A DNA stretch of 21,663 bases, from positions 1-21,663 of IMG/VR virus record IMGVR_UViG_3300035665_002369; one strand, written 5' to 3'. A program made the position numbers and the translations under genes. Positions within the stretch are counted from its first letter, which is position 1, and each line of letters begins with the position of its first letter. The notes below the pieces were generated by a model. The model was not told where the DNA came from and did not search any database. It saw only the letters and a list, made by a program, of their open reading frames with translations. This document shows, in pieces, positions 8,711 to 14,282 of the stretch. Source of the DNA: a virus.

Positions 8711-9130
8711 ATGAAGTTCACAGTTGATCGCAGCCAAGCCGAAGTGAAGCCCTTCCCGGGTCCCGGCGAGTACACCGTCGTCGTCTCGTCCGCCAAGGAC
8801 GATGGCCTCGACAAGAACGGCAATGCCGTCGTCACGCTCAAGTACAAGGGCGCTGCCGGCGAGATCGTCAGCGACCGATTCGCCCTCAAGGATACCCTGA
8901 TGTGGCGTGTCCAGGCCCTCATCGCCGCCACCGAGGCGAACATCGATGATGGCAAGGAGTTCGACTTCAGCGTCAGCGGAGCCTTCCACGGCTTCCTCGC
9001 AGCGTTCATCGGCCTCTCACTCAACATCGTGCTGGAGGAGGAGAAGTACACCGACAAGAACGGGGCCGAGCAGACCACGCTCCGTGTCCGTCGCATGAAG
9101 AAGGTGCCGTCCGACAACGACACCATCTGA
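8711..9130 (+). CDS. DUF669-like protein, probable ssDNA-binding protein
   Basis: The 139-residue product starts MKFTVDRSQAE and has GEYTVVVSSAKDDGLDKNGN, then AVVTLKY, then a region ending in a Trp helix (LMWRVQALIAATEA), and a final strand pair with a charged tail (RVRRMKKVPSDNDTI). This order (beta-rich half, short helix, acidic end) is typical of phage DUF669 proteins. Those occur next to recT/recE-like and helicase genes and are thought to bind single-stranded DNA. The assignment is by pattern, so the family is likely but not certain. It closes the first early gene group: a 46-base gap with a strong hairpin separates it from the helicase. Confidence 0.7.
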   Translation: MKFTVDRSQAEVKPFPGPGEYTVVVSSAKDDGLDKNGNAVVTLKYKGAAGEIVSDRFALKDTLMWRVQALIAATEANIDDGKEFDFSVSGAFHGFLAAFIGLSLNIVLEEEKYTDKNGAEQTTLRVRRMKKVPSDNDTI

Positions 9131-9144
9131 TCCGCAAACAAAAG

Positions 9145-9170
9145 CCCCCGGAGGTATCAGCCTCCGGGGG
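9145..9170. terminator. Perfect GC-rich hairpin; terminator geometry only on the minus strand
   Basis: CCCCCGGAGG (9145-9154) and CCTCCGGGGG (9161-9170) form a perfect 10-bp stem around TATCAG. A-rich sequence (AAACAAAA) precedes it and TGAATC follows, so a T-run is present only when read on the minus strand. On the + strand the stem ends 6 bases before the helicase ATG, and it buries a GGAGG that resembles a ribosome binding site. It may attenuate or regulate rather than terminate rightward transcription. Confidence 0.6.
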
Positions 9171-9176
9171 TGAATC

Positions 9177-10334
9177 ATGAGTCCCTATTATCGCACAACG
9201 CAACGAAACGTCATGCAAAACCAAGATCAATCCGGATCCACGGGAAAGCAAGCCTTTCTCCTCCGACCCTACCAGCAGCGAGCCGTCGAATGGGGAATGG
9301 TGAATGGTGGACTCATCATCGCCCCCGCCGGATGCGGCAAGACCGTCATCGCCTCGTCCATCATCAAACACGCTGCCGAAAAATACCCAACCCTCTCCTT
9401 CGGCTGGCTCGCCCCCACCCGCGAAACCTGCCAACAGGCAATCGCTGCGCTTGAAGCGGTCGGAGTGAATCCAAACCGGGTCGAAGTCCGTTGCCCCCAT
9501 GAGTCGGTCGATTTCTCACGCAAGAAACTGATCATCGTCGATGAGGCCAAGCATGCGCCTGCCGATTCGTGGCGGCGGATCATCGAGTCCTGCAATGGCC
9601 TGCGCTACGGATTCGATGCCACCCCTTGGGGTGATGATGCGGAGCGAAACACGATCCTCCGAAACCTTTTCCGGAACAACGTCTACGAGATCAAGCGCGA
9701 GGACCTCGCCGGCGTTCTGGCCCACGCAACAGTCTACCTGTCCTCGGCCACCGACTTCCTGATCCAGCGGAAGATCGATGACCACATCGAGAGGCTGTTC
9801 AAGGATCGCAAACGCTACATGCGGATCCGTGAGCCGGAACTCCGAGCCATGTGCGCTTGGGAAGCCATCACCGACATCGGCATCTGCCAGAACCAGCAGA
9901 GGAACAACGCCGCGATCATGTTCGCCACCTGCGGCAACTGCCACTCACCCACCCTCGTCCTCGTCCCCAGGGTGACCCTCGGCGAGACCTACGCCATCCG
10001 GATCAAGGGCTCCATCCTCGTCCATTCCAAGATGCCGAAGAAGGCGCGGCGCGAGGCCATGGAGGAGTTCAAGGCCGGCAACATCAAGACCATGATCGCC
10101 ACCTCGCTGGCCGACGAGGGATTGGACCTGCCCAACGTCGAGACCCTTGTGATGGTGTCCGGAGGCAGGAGCGCGCAGAAAACCATCCAGCGGGCCAGCA
10201 GGGCGCTGCGGCGGGCACCGGGCAAGACCGAGGCTTACATCCACGACTTCAAGGACATGTTCCACCCGCTCGCGCAGGCGCATGCGAAGAAGCGTCTCAA
10301 GTGCTACCAGCAACTCGGATGCTCCATCGCATGA
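9177..10334 (+). CDS. SF2 DNA helicase
   Basis: This 385-residue superfamily 2 helicase is well supported. Walker A is APAGCGKT (residues 49-56), the DEAD-like motif II is DEAK (122-125), and motif III-like DATP is at 147-150. Motif V is around 306-319 (MIATSLADEGLDLP) and motif VI is QRASRALRR (338-346). The RPYQQRAVEW block before Walker A is the Q-like motif. The enzyme would use ATP to unwind or translocate on DNA, probably during phage replication or recombination, given the recE/recT/DUF669 genes before it. I keep the ATG at 9177, just after the hairpin; ATG at 9213 is an alternative. Cys253 and Cys256 (CGNC) lie between the two RecA-like lobes. Confidence 0.88.
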   Translation: MSPYYRTTQRNVMQNQDQSGSTGKQAFLLRPYQQRAVEWGMVNGGLIIAPAGCGKTVIASSIIKHAAEKYPTLSFGWLAPTRETCQQAIAALEAVGVNPNRVEVRCPHESVDFSRKKLIIVDEAKHAPADSWRRIIESCNGLRYGFDATPWGDDAERNTILRNLFRNNVYEIKREDLAGVLAHATVYLSSATDFLIQRKIDDHIERLFKDRKRYMRIREPELRAMCAWEAITDIGICQNQQRNNAAIMFATCGNCHSPTLVLVPRVTLGETYAIRIKGSILVHSKMPKKARREAMEEFKAGNIKTMIATSLADEGLDLPNVETLVMVSGGRSAQKTIQRASRALRRAPGKTEAYIHDFKDMFHPLAQAHAKKRLKCYQQLGCSIA

Positions 10335-10438
10335 CCACCGCCTGCACCATCATCGCCATGGCGCTCATGCTCCCAGTCTGCACCCTGATAGGTGTCTGGG
10401 TAGGCCACAAGCTCACCATCAAGTCACAACAAAAATGA
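10331..10438 (+). CDS. Tiny single-helix membrane protein (35 aa)
   Basis: ATG at 10331 overlaps the helicase stop as ATGA, and its TGA overlaps the next ATG the same way. The product has one hydrophobic segment, about residues 5-25 (CTIIAMALMLPVCTLIGVWVG), then a short basic tail (HKLTIKSQQK). This fits a single-pass membrane peptide with the tail in the cytoplasm. The function is unknown. The tight overlap on both sides makes it likely to be translated. Confidence 0.55.
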   Translation: MTTACTIIAMALMLPVCTLIGVWVGHKLTIKSQQK

Positions 10439-10998
10439 GAACAAACCCAAAAATCGCAGCAATCGAAACGCGGTACAACGGAATCAACTTCCGCTCTCGG
10501 CTTGAGGCGAAATGGGCTGCCATGTTCGATCTGCTGAAATGGGGTTGGACCTACGAGCCGACAGATTTTAACGGATGGATTCCTGACTTTGCAATTCACG
10601 GCGAAGGCATCATTTACGTCGAAGTGAAGCCGGTTGGTGACTTCCCGAAGGAAGTTGCCAACAAGATAGATGCCAGTGGTTGCCATGACGAGGTCTTGAT
10701 CGTCGGGATGCTTGGGCCGATGTGGAAAGATGATCTTAACTCCCCGATAGTTGGATGGCTTCGAGAGGTCGTAGGACTGGAAGAAGTACCGGAAGATTTC
10801 TGGTGGGAGCCTGCGCCGATGTCGCGTTACAAAGGGGAGGATCGTATTGGGTTCTGCCACAGCGGAGGGAGCTATCGAGACCGCATTACTGGTCAACACG
10901 ACGGCGGGAGTTTTGGGAGCTTCCGGGTGACGCAAGAGGAGGTCAGGATGCTCTGGCGCGAAGCCAGCAACCGGACTCGGTGGAACCCGAAACAATAA
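10435..10998 (+). CDS. PDDEXK-like phage endonuclease
   Basis: I use the ATG at 10435, which overlaps the previous stop. The frame is open further left only through the helicase gene. The 187-residue product has FRSRLEAKWAAMFD at residues 19-32 (Glu24), WIPDFAI at 48-54 (Asp51), and YVEVKPVG at 61-68 (Glu63, Lys65). This E...PD...ExK arrangement is the active-site pattern of the PDDEXK nuclease superfamily and of many small phage endonuclease-like proteins. The target could be branched or single-stranded DNA, or a host DNA; the sequence does not decide. Its composition has more A and T than the C-rich neighbours (for example AACGGAATCAACTTCCGC), which may mark separate acquisition. Confidence 0.72.
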   Translation: MRTNPKIAAIETRYNGINFRSRLEAKWAAMFDLLKWGWTYEPTDFNGWIPDFAIHGEGIIYVEVKPVGDFPKEVANKIDASGCHDEVLIVGMLGPMWKDDLNSPIVGWLREVVGLEEVPEDFWWEPAPMSRYKGEDRIGFCHSGGSYRDRITGQHDGGSFGSFRVTQEEVRMLWREASNRTRWNPKQ

Positions 10999-11009
10999 CA
11001 AACAAACCA

Positions 11010-11465
11010 ATGAGCAAAACAATCGTAGCCTGTGATCCCGGAGTGAACGGCGGGTTCGCAGTCCATACCAAGGACGGCATCCTCCTGTTCCCCATGCCGG
11101 AATCCGTGCCGGACATCCACCAGCTCCTCACCGGGTTCAAGGTGACGGAATCCCACCTCTGGATCGAGAAGGTCCCGAAGTTCGTATCCAAGCTCACGCC
11201 AGCCCCCGCCGTCGCCACACTCCATGAGAACTACGGCATCGTCCAAGGACTGGCCTACGCCCAAGGCTACGCCCTGCACAGAGTCGAGCCCCGCATCTGG
11301 CAGGAACCCCTCGGACTCGGTGGCAGGAAGGCATGCGCCACCGGACCGGAGTGGAAGCGCAAGCTCAAGGCCAAGGCCCAGGAGCTGTACCCGTACCTCG
11401 ATGTCACGCTCGGCAATGCCGATGCCCTGCTCATCCTTCACTACGCAATCGGAGGTGGCCGGTGA
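11010..11465 (+). CDS. RuvC-like Holliday junction resolvase
   Basis: The 151-residue protein begins MSKTIVACDPGVNGG, the RNase H-fold strand with catalytic Asp9. It continues with WIEKVP (Glu53) and ends with NADALLILHYAI (Asp138). The spacing and the Asp/Glu/Asp set match RuvC-like resolvases, which cut four-way junctions. Phages use such enzymes to debranch recombination intermediates before packaging, which fits the recE/recT/helicase module upstream. RHH-like or HTH domains are absent, so this is the nuclease domain alone. Its GTG-started neighbour overlaps the stop by four bases. Confidence 0.82.
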   Translation: MSKTIVACDPGVNGGFAVHTKDGILLFPMPESVPDIHQLLTGFKVTESHLWIEKVPKFVSKLTPAPAVATLHENYGIVQGLAYAQGYALHRVEPRIWQEPLGLGGRKACATGPEWKRKLKAKAQELYPYLDVTLGNADALLILHYAIGGGR

Positions 11466-11590
11466 ACCCCCGCAAGATCATCGGAACCGAGAACCCCAAG
11501 CCCATGACCAAGCGAGAGGTGGCCGAGGCGTTCAAGGCTGCTCGGAAATACAAGCTGCAGGGGGCGACGGCATGGAGAAAACGCAAATGA
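11462..11590 (+). CDS. Small basic protein, GTG start (42 aa)
   Basis: GTG at 11462 overlaps the resolvase stop as GTGA. The product is strongly basic (MNPRKIIGTENPKP, then MTKREVAEAFKAARKYKLQG and WRKRK). The middle is a single predicted helix. No domain was recognised. A shorter start at ATG 11504 would leave 28 residues. The overlaps at both ends support expression, but the assignment as a gene is moderate. Confidence 0.5.
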   Translation: MNPRKIIGTENPKPMTKREVAEAFKAARKYKLQGATAWRKRK

Positions 11591-11793
11591 ACCGCTTCAT
11601 CGTCGGCTTCGCCTGCGGGTGCTTGGTCGGCAGTCTGGTGTCGACCGCGATCGAGATGGCCGAATACCGCGCCCGGGTCCGGCAGCTCGTCCAGGAGCGG
11701 ATGGAAGTCGAGGCGGTCATGACCGGCCACGCTGAATGGCTTGAAGGCAAGGACGGCAAGCCGATGTTTTCGTGGCGGGAGAAATGCAGATGA
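11587..11793 (+). CDS. Small membrane-anchored protein (68 aa)
   Basis: ATG at 11587 overlaps the preceding stop as ATGA. Residues 4-23 are hydrophobic (FIVGFACGCLVGSLVSTAIE), followed by a charged helical part with Arg, Glu and Gln (YRARVRQLVQERMEVEAVM) and a mixed C-terminus. This fits a single-pass membrane protein with a cytoplasmic or periplasmic helix. The next gene encodes another small membrane protein, a pair arrangement sometimes seen for phage lysis or membrane-modifying genes. I see no diagnostic holin or spanin motif, so that role is only a possibility. Confidence 0.58.
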   Translation: MNRFIVGFACGCLVGSLVSTAIEMAEYRARVRQLVQERMEVEAVMTGHAEWLEGKDGKPMFSWREKCR

Positions 11794-11927
11794 GGACAAC
11801 CCTAGCGTTTCTGGTCGGAGTTCTGGTCGGGGCCTATGCAGCCGGCCAAGTGTGGCAGGAGGAAGCAATCAAACGTGGTTTTGCAGTAGTAGACAACAAT
11901 CAATTCAAATGGAAGGAGTGCAAATGA
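11790..11927 (+). CDS. Small membrane protein (45 aa)
   Basis: ATG at 11790 overlaps the previous stop. The product begins with a hydrophobic segment (MRTTLAFLVGVLVGAYAAGQ) that could be a signal anchor. It is followed by EEAIKRGFAVVDNNQFKWKECK, a small polar domain. Short phage proteins with an anchor plus a G-aromatic-V-V/F-x-W tail occur in several phage early regions, but their role is not known to me. It has a neighbour of the same kind just upstream. The function is not recognised. Confidence 0.55.
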   Translation: MRTTLAFLVGVLVGAYAAGQVWQEEAIKRGFAVVDNNQFKWKECK

Positions 11928-12271
11928 ACGACATAACAAAACAGGGCGAAGAAACACACGTCGAATGGCGCATTAAATGGCGCATTATGGGAAACCCCGT
12001 GCTGTCCGGTGAATCAACACCTGAAACAATACTGACCATCCATCCAGATGGCCGAGTGACAATCAGCGACAAACTCAAGCCCACCGAGATAGCCGCGCTG
12101 GTTCTGGATCAAATCAAGACTCAGTGGATGAGAGATGGGCAGGCTACGAAGATCATGGAAATGCAAGAGCGCATCAAGCTGCTGGAGGAGGCTGGGGATG
12201 AAATCCTCCGAGACAACCAAGACATGGCGAACGTCAACCGCTGGTGGAGAGCCAAGGAGGCCAAGCTGTGA
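11924..12271 (+). CDS. Uncharacterised early protein (115 aa)
   Basis: ATG at 11924 overlaps the previous TGA and is preceded by AAGGAG at 11913-11918. The first half is beta-like (VEWRIKWRIMGNPVLSG, then ILTIHPDGRVTIS). The second half is helical (EIAALVLDQIKTQW, then KIMEMQERIKLLEEAGDEIL). It ends VNRWWRAKEAKL, and that last part shares its final KEAKL and DNA with the next gene. The C-terminal helix could be a coiled coil. I do not recognise a family. Confidence 0.6.
   Translation: MNDITKQGEETHVEWRIKWRIMGNPVLSGESTPETILTIHPDGRVTISDKLKPTEIAALVLDQIKTQWMRDGQATKIMEMQERIKLLEEAGDEILRDNQDMANVNRWWRAKEAKL
12254..12271 (+). repeat. First copy of an 18-base ribosome-site and start-junction repeat
   Basis: AAGGAGGCCAAGCTGTGA ends the 115-residue gene and contains a strong AAGGAGG, an 8-base gap and the GTG start of the next gene. 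The same 18 bases occur at 12484-12501. Both encode the C-terminal KEAKL of the upstream gene in the same frame. Confidence 0.85.
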
Positions 12272-12501
12272 AATGTAAACGCTGCCGTTCTTACGCAATC
12301 AATCACCATTGCCATGGGCGTGACGGTTCTGGAGAAGACCTGTGTGATGTCTGTTATTGGAGAAACATTGCTGAAACGCGACTTCAAAAAATTACCCACC
12401 TAGAATCCGCCCTCCGCCGAATCGCAAATCAGGACTACCGGGGCAATCGCTCGACTGAATCACAGATTGCCTTTGAGGTGTTGAAGGAGGCCAAGCTGTG
12501 A
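12268..12501 (+). CDS. Small zinc-ribbon-like protein (77 aa)
   Basis: The GTG at 12268 overlaps the preceding stop as GTGA and has AAGGAGG upstream at 12254-12260. The product starts MKCKRCRSYAINHHCHGRDG and has CDVCY at residues 26-30. Cys3/Cys6 and Cys26/Cys29, with His12, His13 and His16 nearby, resemble a treble-clef or zinc-ribbon metal site. The C-terminal half is helical (HLESALRRIANQDY, then IAFEVLKEAKL). A nucleic-acid-binding or regulatory role is plausible. The family is not identified. Confidence 0.62.
   Translation: MKCKRCRSYAINHHCHGRDGSGEDLCDVCYWRNIAETRLQKITHLESALRRIANQDYRGNRSTESQIAFEVLKEAKL
12484..12501 (+). repeat. Second copy of the 18-base ribosome-site and start-junction repeat
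   Basis: AAGGAGGCCAAGCTGTGA recurs identically at the end of the zinc-ribbon gene and supplies the ribosome site and GTG start of the following gene. The two copies are 230 bases apart and flank the zinc-ribbon gene exactly, as expected for a gene cassette joined through a shared junction. Confidence 0.85.
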
Positions 12502-12731
12502 GCCGCGAACAACCGCCCTACATGAGCGACGAGCAGTTCAACCGAGTCGCATTCATCTACCGAAGCAAGAAGGGCTGCATCAAAGTGGCCAACCTGATGG
12601 AGGCCAAGGACTACGAAAAAAACCCCGAATGGGAACACCTAGCAACGCTCGATGCGAACCGCTGGATTGAGTGCTTGCTAAACAACACGCAGAAAGAGCG
12701 GAACAAACAGATCAAGGAGATCCTCAAATGA
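12498..12731 (+). CDS. Uncharacterised small early protein (77 aa)
   Basis: GTG at 12498 overlaps the preceding stop, with AAGGAGG at 12484-12490 as its ribosome site. The product, starting MSREQPPYMSDEQFNRVAFI, is charged and probably mostly helical, with several aromatic residues. There are no Cys clusters, hydrophobic segments or enzyme motifs. It ends KQIKEILK and overlaps the next gene as ATGA. I do not recognise the family. Confidence 0.58.
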   Translation: MSREQPPYMSDEQFNRVAFIYRSKKGCIKVANLMEAKDYEKNPEWEHLATLDANRWIECLLNNTQKERNKQIKEILK

Positions 12732-12925
12732 TCACCAAACTCCACGAACTGCCCACGGACCACAAACTCCGCAACACCGCCATCAAGGACCTGGATGTCC
12801 GCATCATCTGCCGGCACACACGCTCCACCCGAGATCCTCGCACCTGGAAAATCAAGGACGATACCTTCAATCGCCTCTCCGAAACTTGGCAGACCAACTT
12901 CGACTTCGTAATCATGAACAAATGA
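12728..12925 (+). CDS. Uncharacterised small early protein (65 aa)
   Basis: ATG at 12728 overlaps the previous stop and has AAGGAG 8 bases upstream. The frame is open to the left but only within the previous gene. The product contains LRNTAIKDLDVRIICRHTRS and a TWKIKDDTFNRLSETW segment, a small mixed alpha/beta protein with alternating charges. There are no obvious motifs. The tight operon position supports it as a real gene. Confidence 0.55.
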   Translation: MITKLHELPTDHKLRNTAIKDLDVRIICRHTRSTRDPRTWKIKDDTFNRLSETWQTNFDFVIMNK

Positions 12926-13299
12926 ATCCAACACCACGCACCGACCAGTACGTCGATAAGTGGATCAAAGATCGAATCGCACTCTGGCCAGACTTCGCAA
13001 GACAACTCGAAACAGAACTCAATGAACTCAAAACAACGATGGGTTCGCATCAGCAACAAAACCAAGCAGGCCATCCTCAAGGCAAACCACTCCTACTCAT
13101 GCACGGAACTAGCCAAGATCCACAACATCGCCCCATCCAGCGTCTGGAAGATCCGCAAGGGGAACTCAAACGCTGGAAAGACCTCGCCCACGCCCTCGCA
13201 GCCTGCCTCGGCTGCGGCTGCACCCAACAACTAGGCCTCTGCGTCCAATGCCACAACGCACAGAAACGCTACCGAGCCTGCCAAGTCCCACTCCAATGA
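12922..13299 (+). CDS. Early protein with Cys-rich C-terminus, containing a nested insert (125 aa)
   Basis: ATG at 12922 overlaps the previous TGA. Residues 1-37 (ending DFARQLETELNELK) and residues 84-125 (RWKDLAHALAACLGCGC, then LCVQCHNAQKRY) look like real protein. Cys95, Cys98, Cys100, Cys107 and Cys110 suggest a metal site. Residues 38-83 look unnatural (HQQQNQAGHPQGKP) and lie opposite a better HTH reading frame in the +1 frame. GAACTCAAA borders this segment on both sides, and its 138-base length keeps the outer frame. Removing it would join LNELK directly to RWKDLAHALA, a continuous helix. The gene may therefore be interrupted by an inserted domain. Confidence 0.55.
   Translation: MNPTPRTDQYVDKWIKDRIALWPDFARQLETELNELKTTMGSHQQQNQAGHPQGKPLLLMHGTSQDPQHRPIQRLEDPQGELKRWKDLAHALAACLGCGCTQQLGLCVQCHNAQKRYRACQVPLQ
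13022..13234 (+). CDS. Small HTH protein in a frame nested within another gene (70 aa)
   Basis: ATG at 13022 opens a frame one base ahead of the surrounding gene. Residues 9-47 (starting RISNKTKQAILKANHSYSCT, continuing ELAKIHNIAPSSVWKIRKG) are a convincing helix-turn-helix of the resolvase or transposase-like type, with the turn around HNIAPSS. The residues after about 50 (AGKTSPTPSQPASAAAAPNN) look like out-of-frame translation of the flanking gene. The HTH therefore occupies exactly the 138-base segment bounded by GAACTCAAA. No strong ribosome site precedes it. It could be translated by reinitiation, by frameshifting from the outer gene, or not at all. Confidence 0.5.
   Translation: MNSKQRWVRISNKTKQAILKANHSYSCTELAKIHNIAPSSVWKIRKGNSNAGKTSPTPSQPASAAAAPNN
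13024..13032 (+). repeat. Left copy of GAACTCAAA flanking the nested HTH segment
   Basis: GAACTCAAA at 13024-13032 recurs at 13162-13170, exactly 138 bases later and in the same frame of the outer gene. A related GAACTCAAT lies immediately before it at 13015-13023. Confidence 0.7.
13162..13170 (+). repeat. Right copy of GAACTCAAA flanking the nested HTH segment
   Basis: This copy encodes Glu81-Leu82-Lys83 of the outer gene, as the left copy encodes Glu35-Leu36-Lys37. Recombination between the copies would delete the HTH segment without shifting the frame. Confidence 0.7.
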
Positions 13300-13643
13300 G
13301 AACACCACTCACGGAATCCATCCCACTCGTCACCGACCTCCGCACCGCCGGTGCCACCTACCACCAGATCGCCAAACGCCTCGGCGTCTCACGCCAACGC
13401 GCCCACCAAATCTACAACACCGCCCTCAAACGCGAACAGATCAAGTCCGCATGGTACTACGGACTCTCCACCAGAAACATCTCCCTCATCAAATCCATGG
13501 GCATCAACTCCAAAGCAGAACTCGTCAAAGCCCTCACCTCCCAGAAAATCCCACCCGGCGGTGGCCTGCCCAACTTCGGGATCAAATCCTACCACGACCT
13601 CTGCACCTGGGCAGGAGTCAAAGTCATCGTCCTACGCAAATGA
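13296..13643 (+). CDS. Sigma region-4-like HTH fused to an RNA polymerase alpha-CTD-like domain
   Basis: ATG at 13296 overlaps the previous stop as ATGA. Residues 21-46 (TYHQIAKRLGVSRQRAHQIY, then NTALKR) match the region 4.2 recognition helix of sigma-70 factors, including the SRxRxxQI and AL positions. Residues 55-107 match the alpha C-terminal domain: LSTRNISLIKSMGI aligns with the DNA-contact helix, and NFGIKSYHDL aligns with the second helix-hairpin-helix. Arg60 aligns with E. coli alpha Arg265, Asn93 with Asn294, Gly95 with Gly296, Lys97 with Lys298 and Ser98 with Ser299; Asn268 is replaced by Ser63. The 115-residue protein is therefore a compact DNA-binding module built like parts of RNA polymerase holoenzyme. 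A transcription-control role is inferred. Confidence 0.72.
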   Translation: MRTPLTESIPLVTDLRTAGATYHQIAKRLGVSRQRAHQIYNTALKREQIKSAWYYGLSTRNISLIKSMGINSKAELVKALTSQKIPPGGGLPNFGIKSYHDLCTWAGVKVIVLRK

Positions 13644-13897
13644 TCGCCTCATCCACCAAGGACATCGTCAAAGCCCTCAACATCATCGCATCCCAACTCA
13701 ACTCACCAGATGGAATCCCGGAAACCGCACTCGCAGAAGCGGCCATCCGCCTCATGGACCTGGTACGCCTCACGGGCAAACTCTCCAACCACATCCTCGC
13801 GAACCCTGTCCATCACCCTGACTGCAACGTCCACTCCAAAGGCACCTACTGCTCATGTATCCTGTCGCAAATCAGCTCCCTACCACCACCAGAATGA
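13640..13897 (+). CDS. Small early protein with possible metal-binding tail (85 aa)
   Basis: ATG at 13640 overlaps the previous stop. The N-terminal two thirds is helical (STKDIVKALNIIASQL, then TALAEAAIRLMDLVRLTGKL). The C-terminal part contains HHPDCNVHSKGTYCSC, with Cys and His positions (His-His-x-x-Cys...Cys-x-Cys) that could bind zinc. I do not recognise the family. It continues the tightly overlapped gene cluster. Confidence 0.55.
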   Translation: MIASSTKDIVKALNIIASQLNSPDGIPETALAEAAIRLMDLVRLTGKLSNHILANPVHHPDCNVHSKGTYCSCILSQISSLPPPE

Positions 13898-14139
13898 GAA
13901 CACCTAGACACGAACAACCATGGTACAAAACACGCCTGAAAGACGCACAGAAACCCGGGCCAAGGAGCCCAGAGGAAAAGACGATGGCCTCGTTCTCGTA
14001 CCTCAAGATCAGAGAGGACGCCCACTCAATCGTCGCCCACGGAGTCAAAAACGGATGGCTATCGTACCCAAAGGCAGAACAAAATCGAAGACTATGGAAC
14101 CAACCCACCGACACCGATTCTTCCCACACATCACCGTGA
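13894..14139 (+). CDS. Uncharacterised basic early protein (81 aa)
   Basis: ATG at 13894 overlaps the previous TGA and begins with the same 12 bases, AATGAGAACACC, as the HTH/alpha-CTD gene. The product is basic and aromatic in its first half (RHEQPWYKTRLKDAQKPGPR) and contains a helical middle (SFSYLKIREDAHSIVAHG). Its last 46 bases overlap the start of the next gene in another frame, so the end may be low-quality coding sequence. No motif is recognised. Confidence 0.48.
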   Translation: MRTPRHEQPWYKTRLKDAQKPGPRSPEEKTMASFSYLKIREDAHSIVAHGVKNGWLSYPKAEQNRRLWNQPTDTDSSHTSP

Positions 14140-14270
14140 TCCTCATCGGCGATGCCGAGATGCGGATCGCAGAGATGAAGCGCACCGTCCTCATCTACCA
14201 GCGCGGCGACCAACGATTCGTCCGCACCCGCGAAGAGTTCGAATCACTGTTCAAACCCATGAAGAAGTAG
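14094..14270 (+). CDS. Small early protein, beta-rich (58 aa)
   Basis: I use ATG at 14094, with GAAG a few bases upstream. The frame is open further left, but that sequence is very basic and out of register with the preceding gene. The product contains PHITVILIGDAEMRIAEMKR, TVLIYQRGDQRFVRT and REEFESLFKPMKK, giving alternating beta strands and a final helix. This is a plausible small fold. Phages often carry similar short proteins just before their primase. The function is unknown. Confidence 0.52.
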   Translation: MEPTHRHRFFPHITVILIGDAEMRIAEMKRTVLIYQRGDQRFVRTREEFESLFKPMKK

Positions 14271-14282
14271 GCCACCACCATC

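Noticed and set aside
9177-9212. Alternative helicase start at ATG 9213
   Set aside because: It has no better ribosome site, and the 12 extra residues cannot be judged. The first ATG was kept, with the alternative recorded.
10282-10434. Upstream extension of the PDDEXK-like nuclease into the helicase gene
   Set aside because: The extra residues are out of frame with the helicase, have odd composition, and the ATG at 10435 with its ATGA overlap fits the operon pattern.
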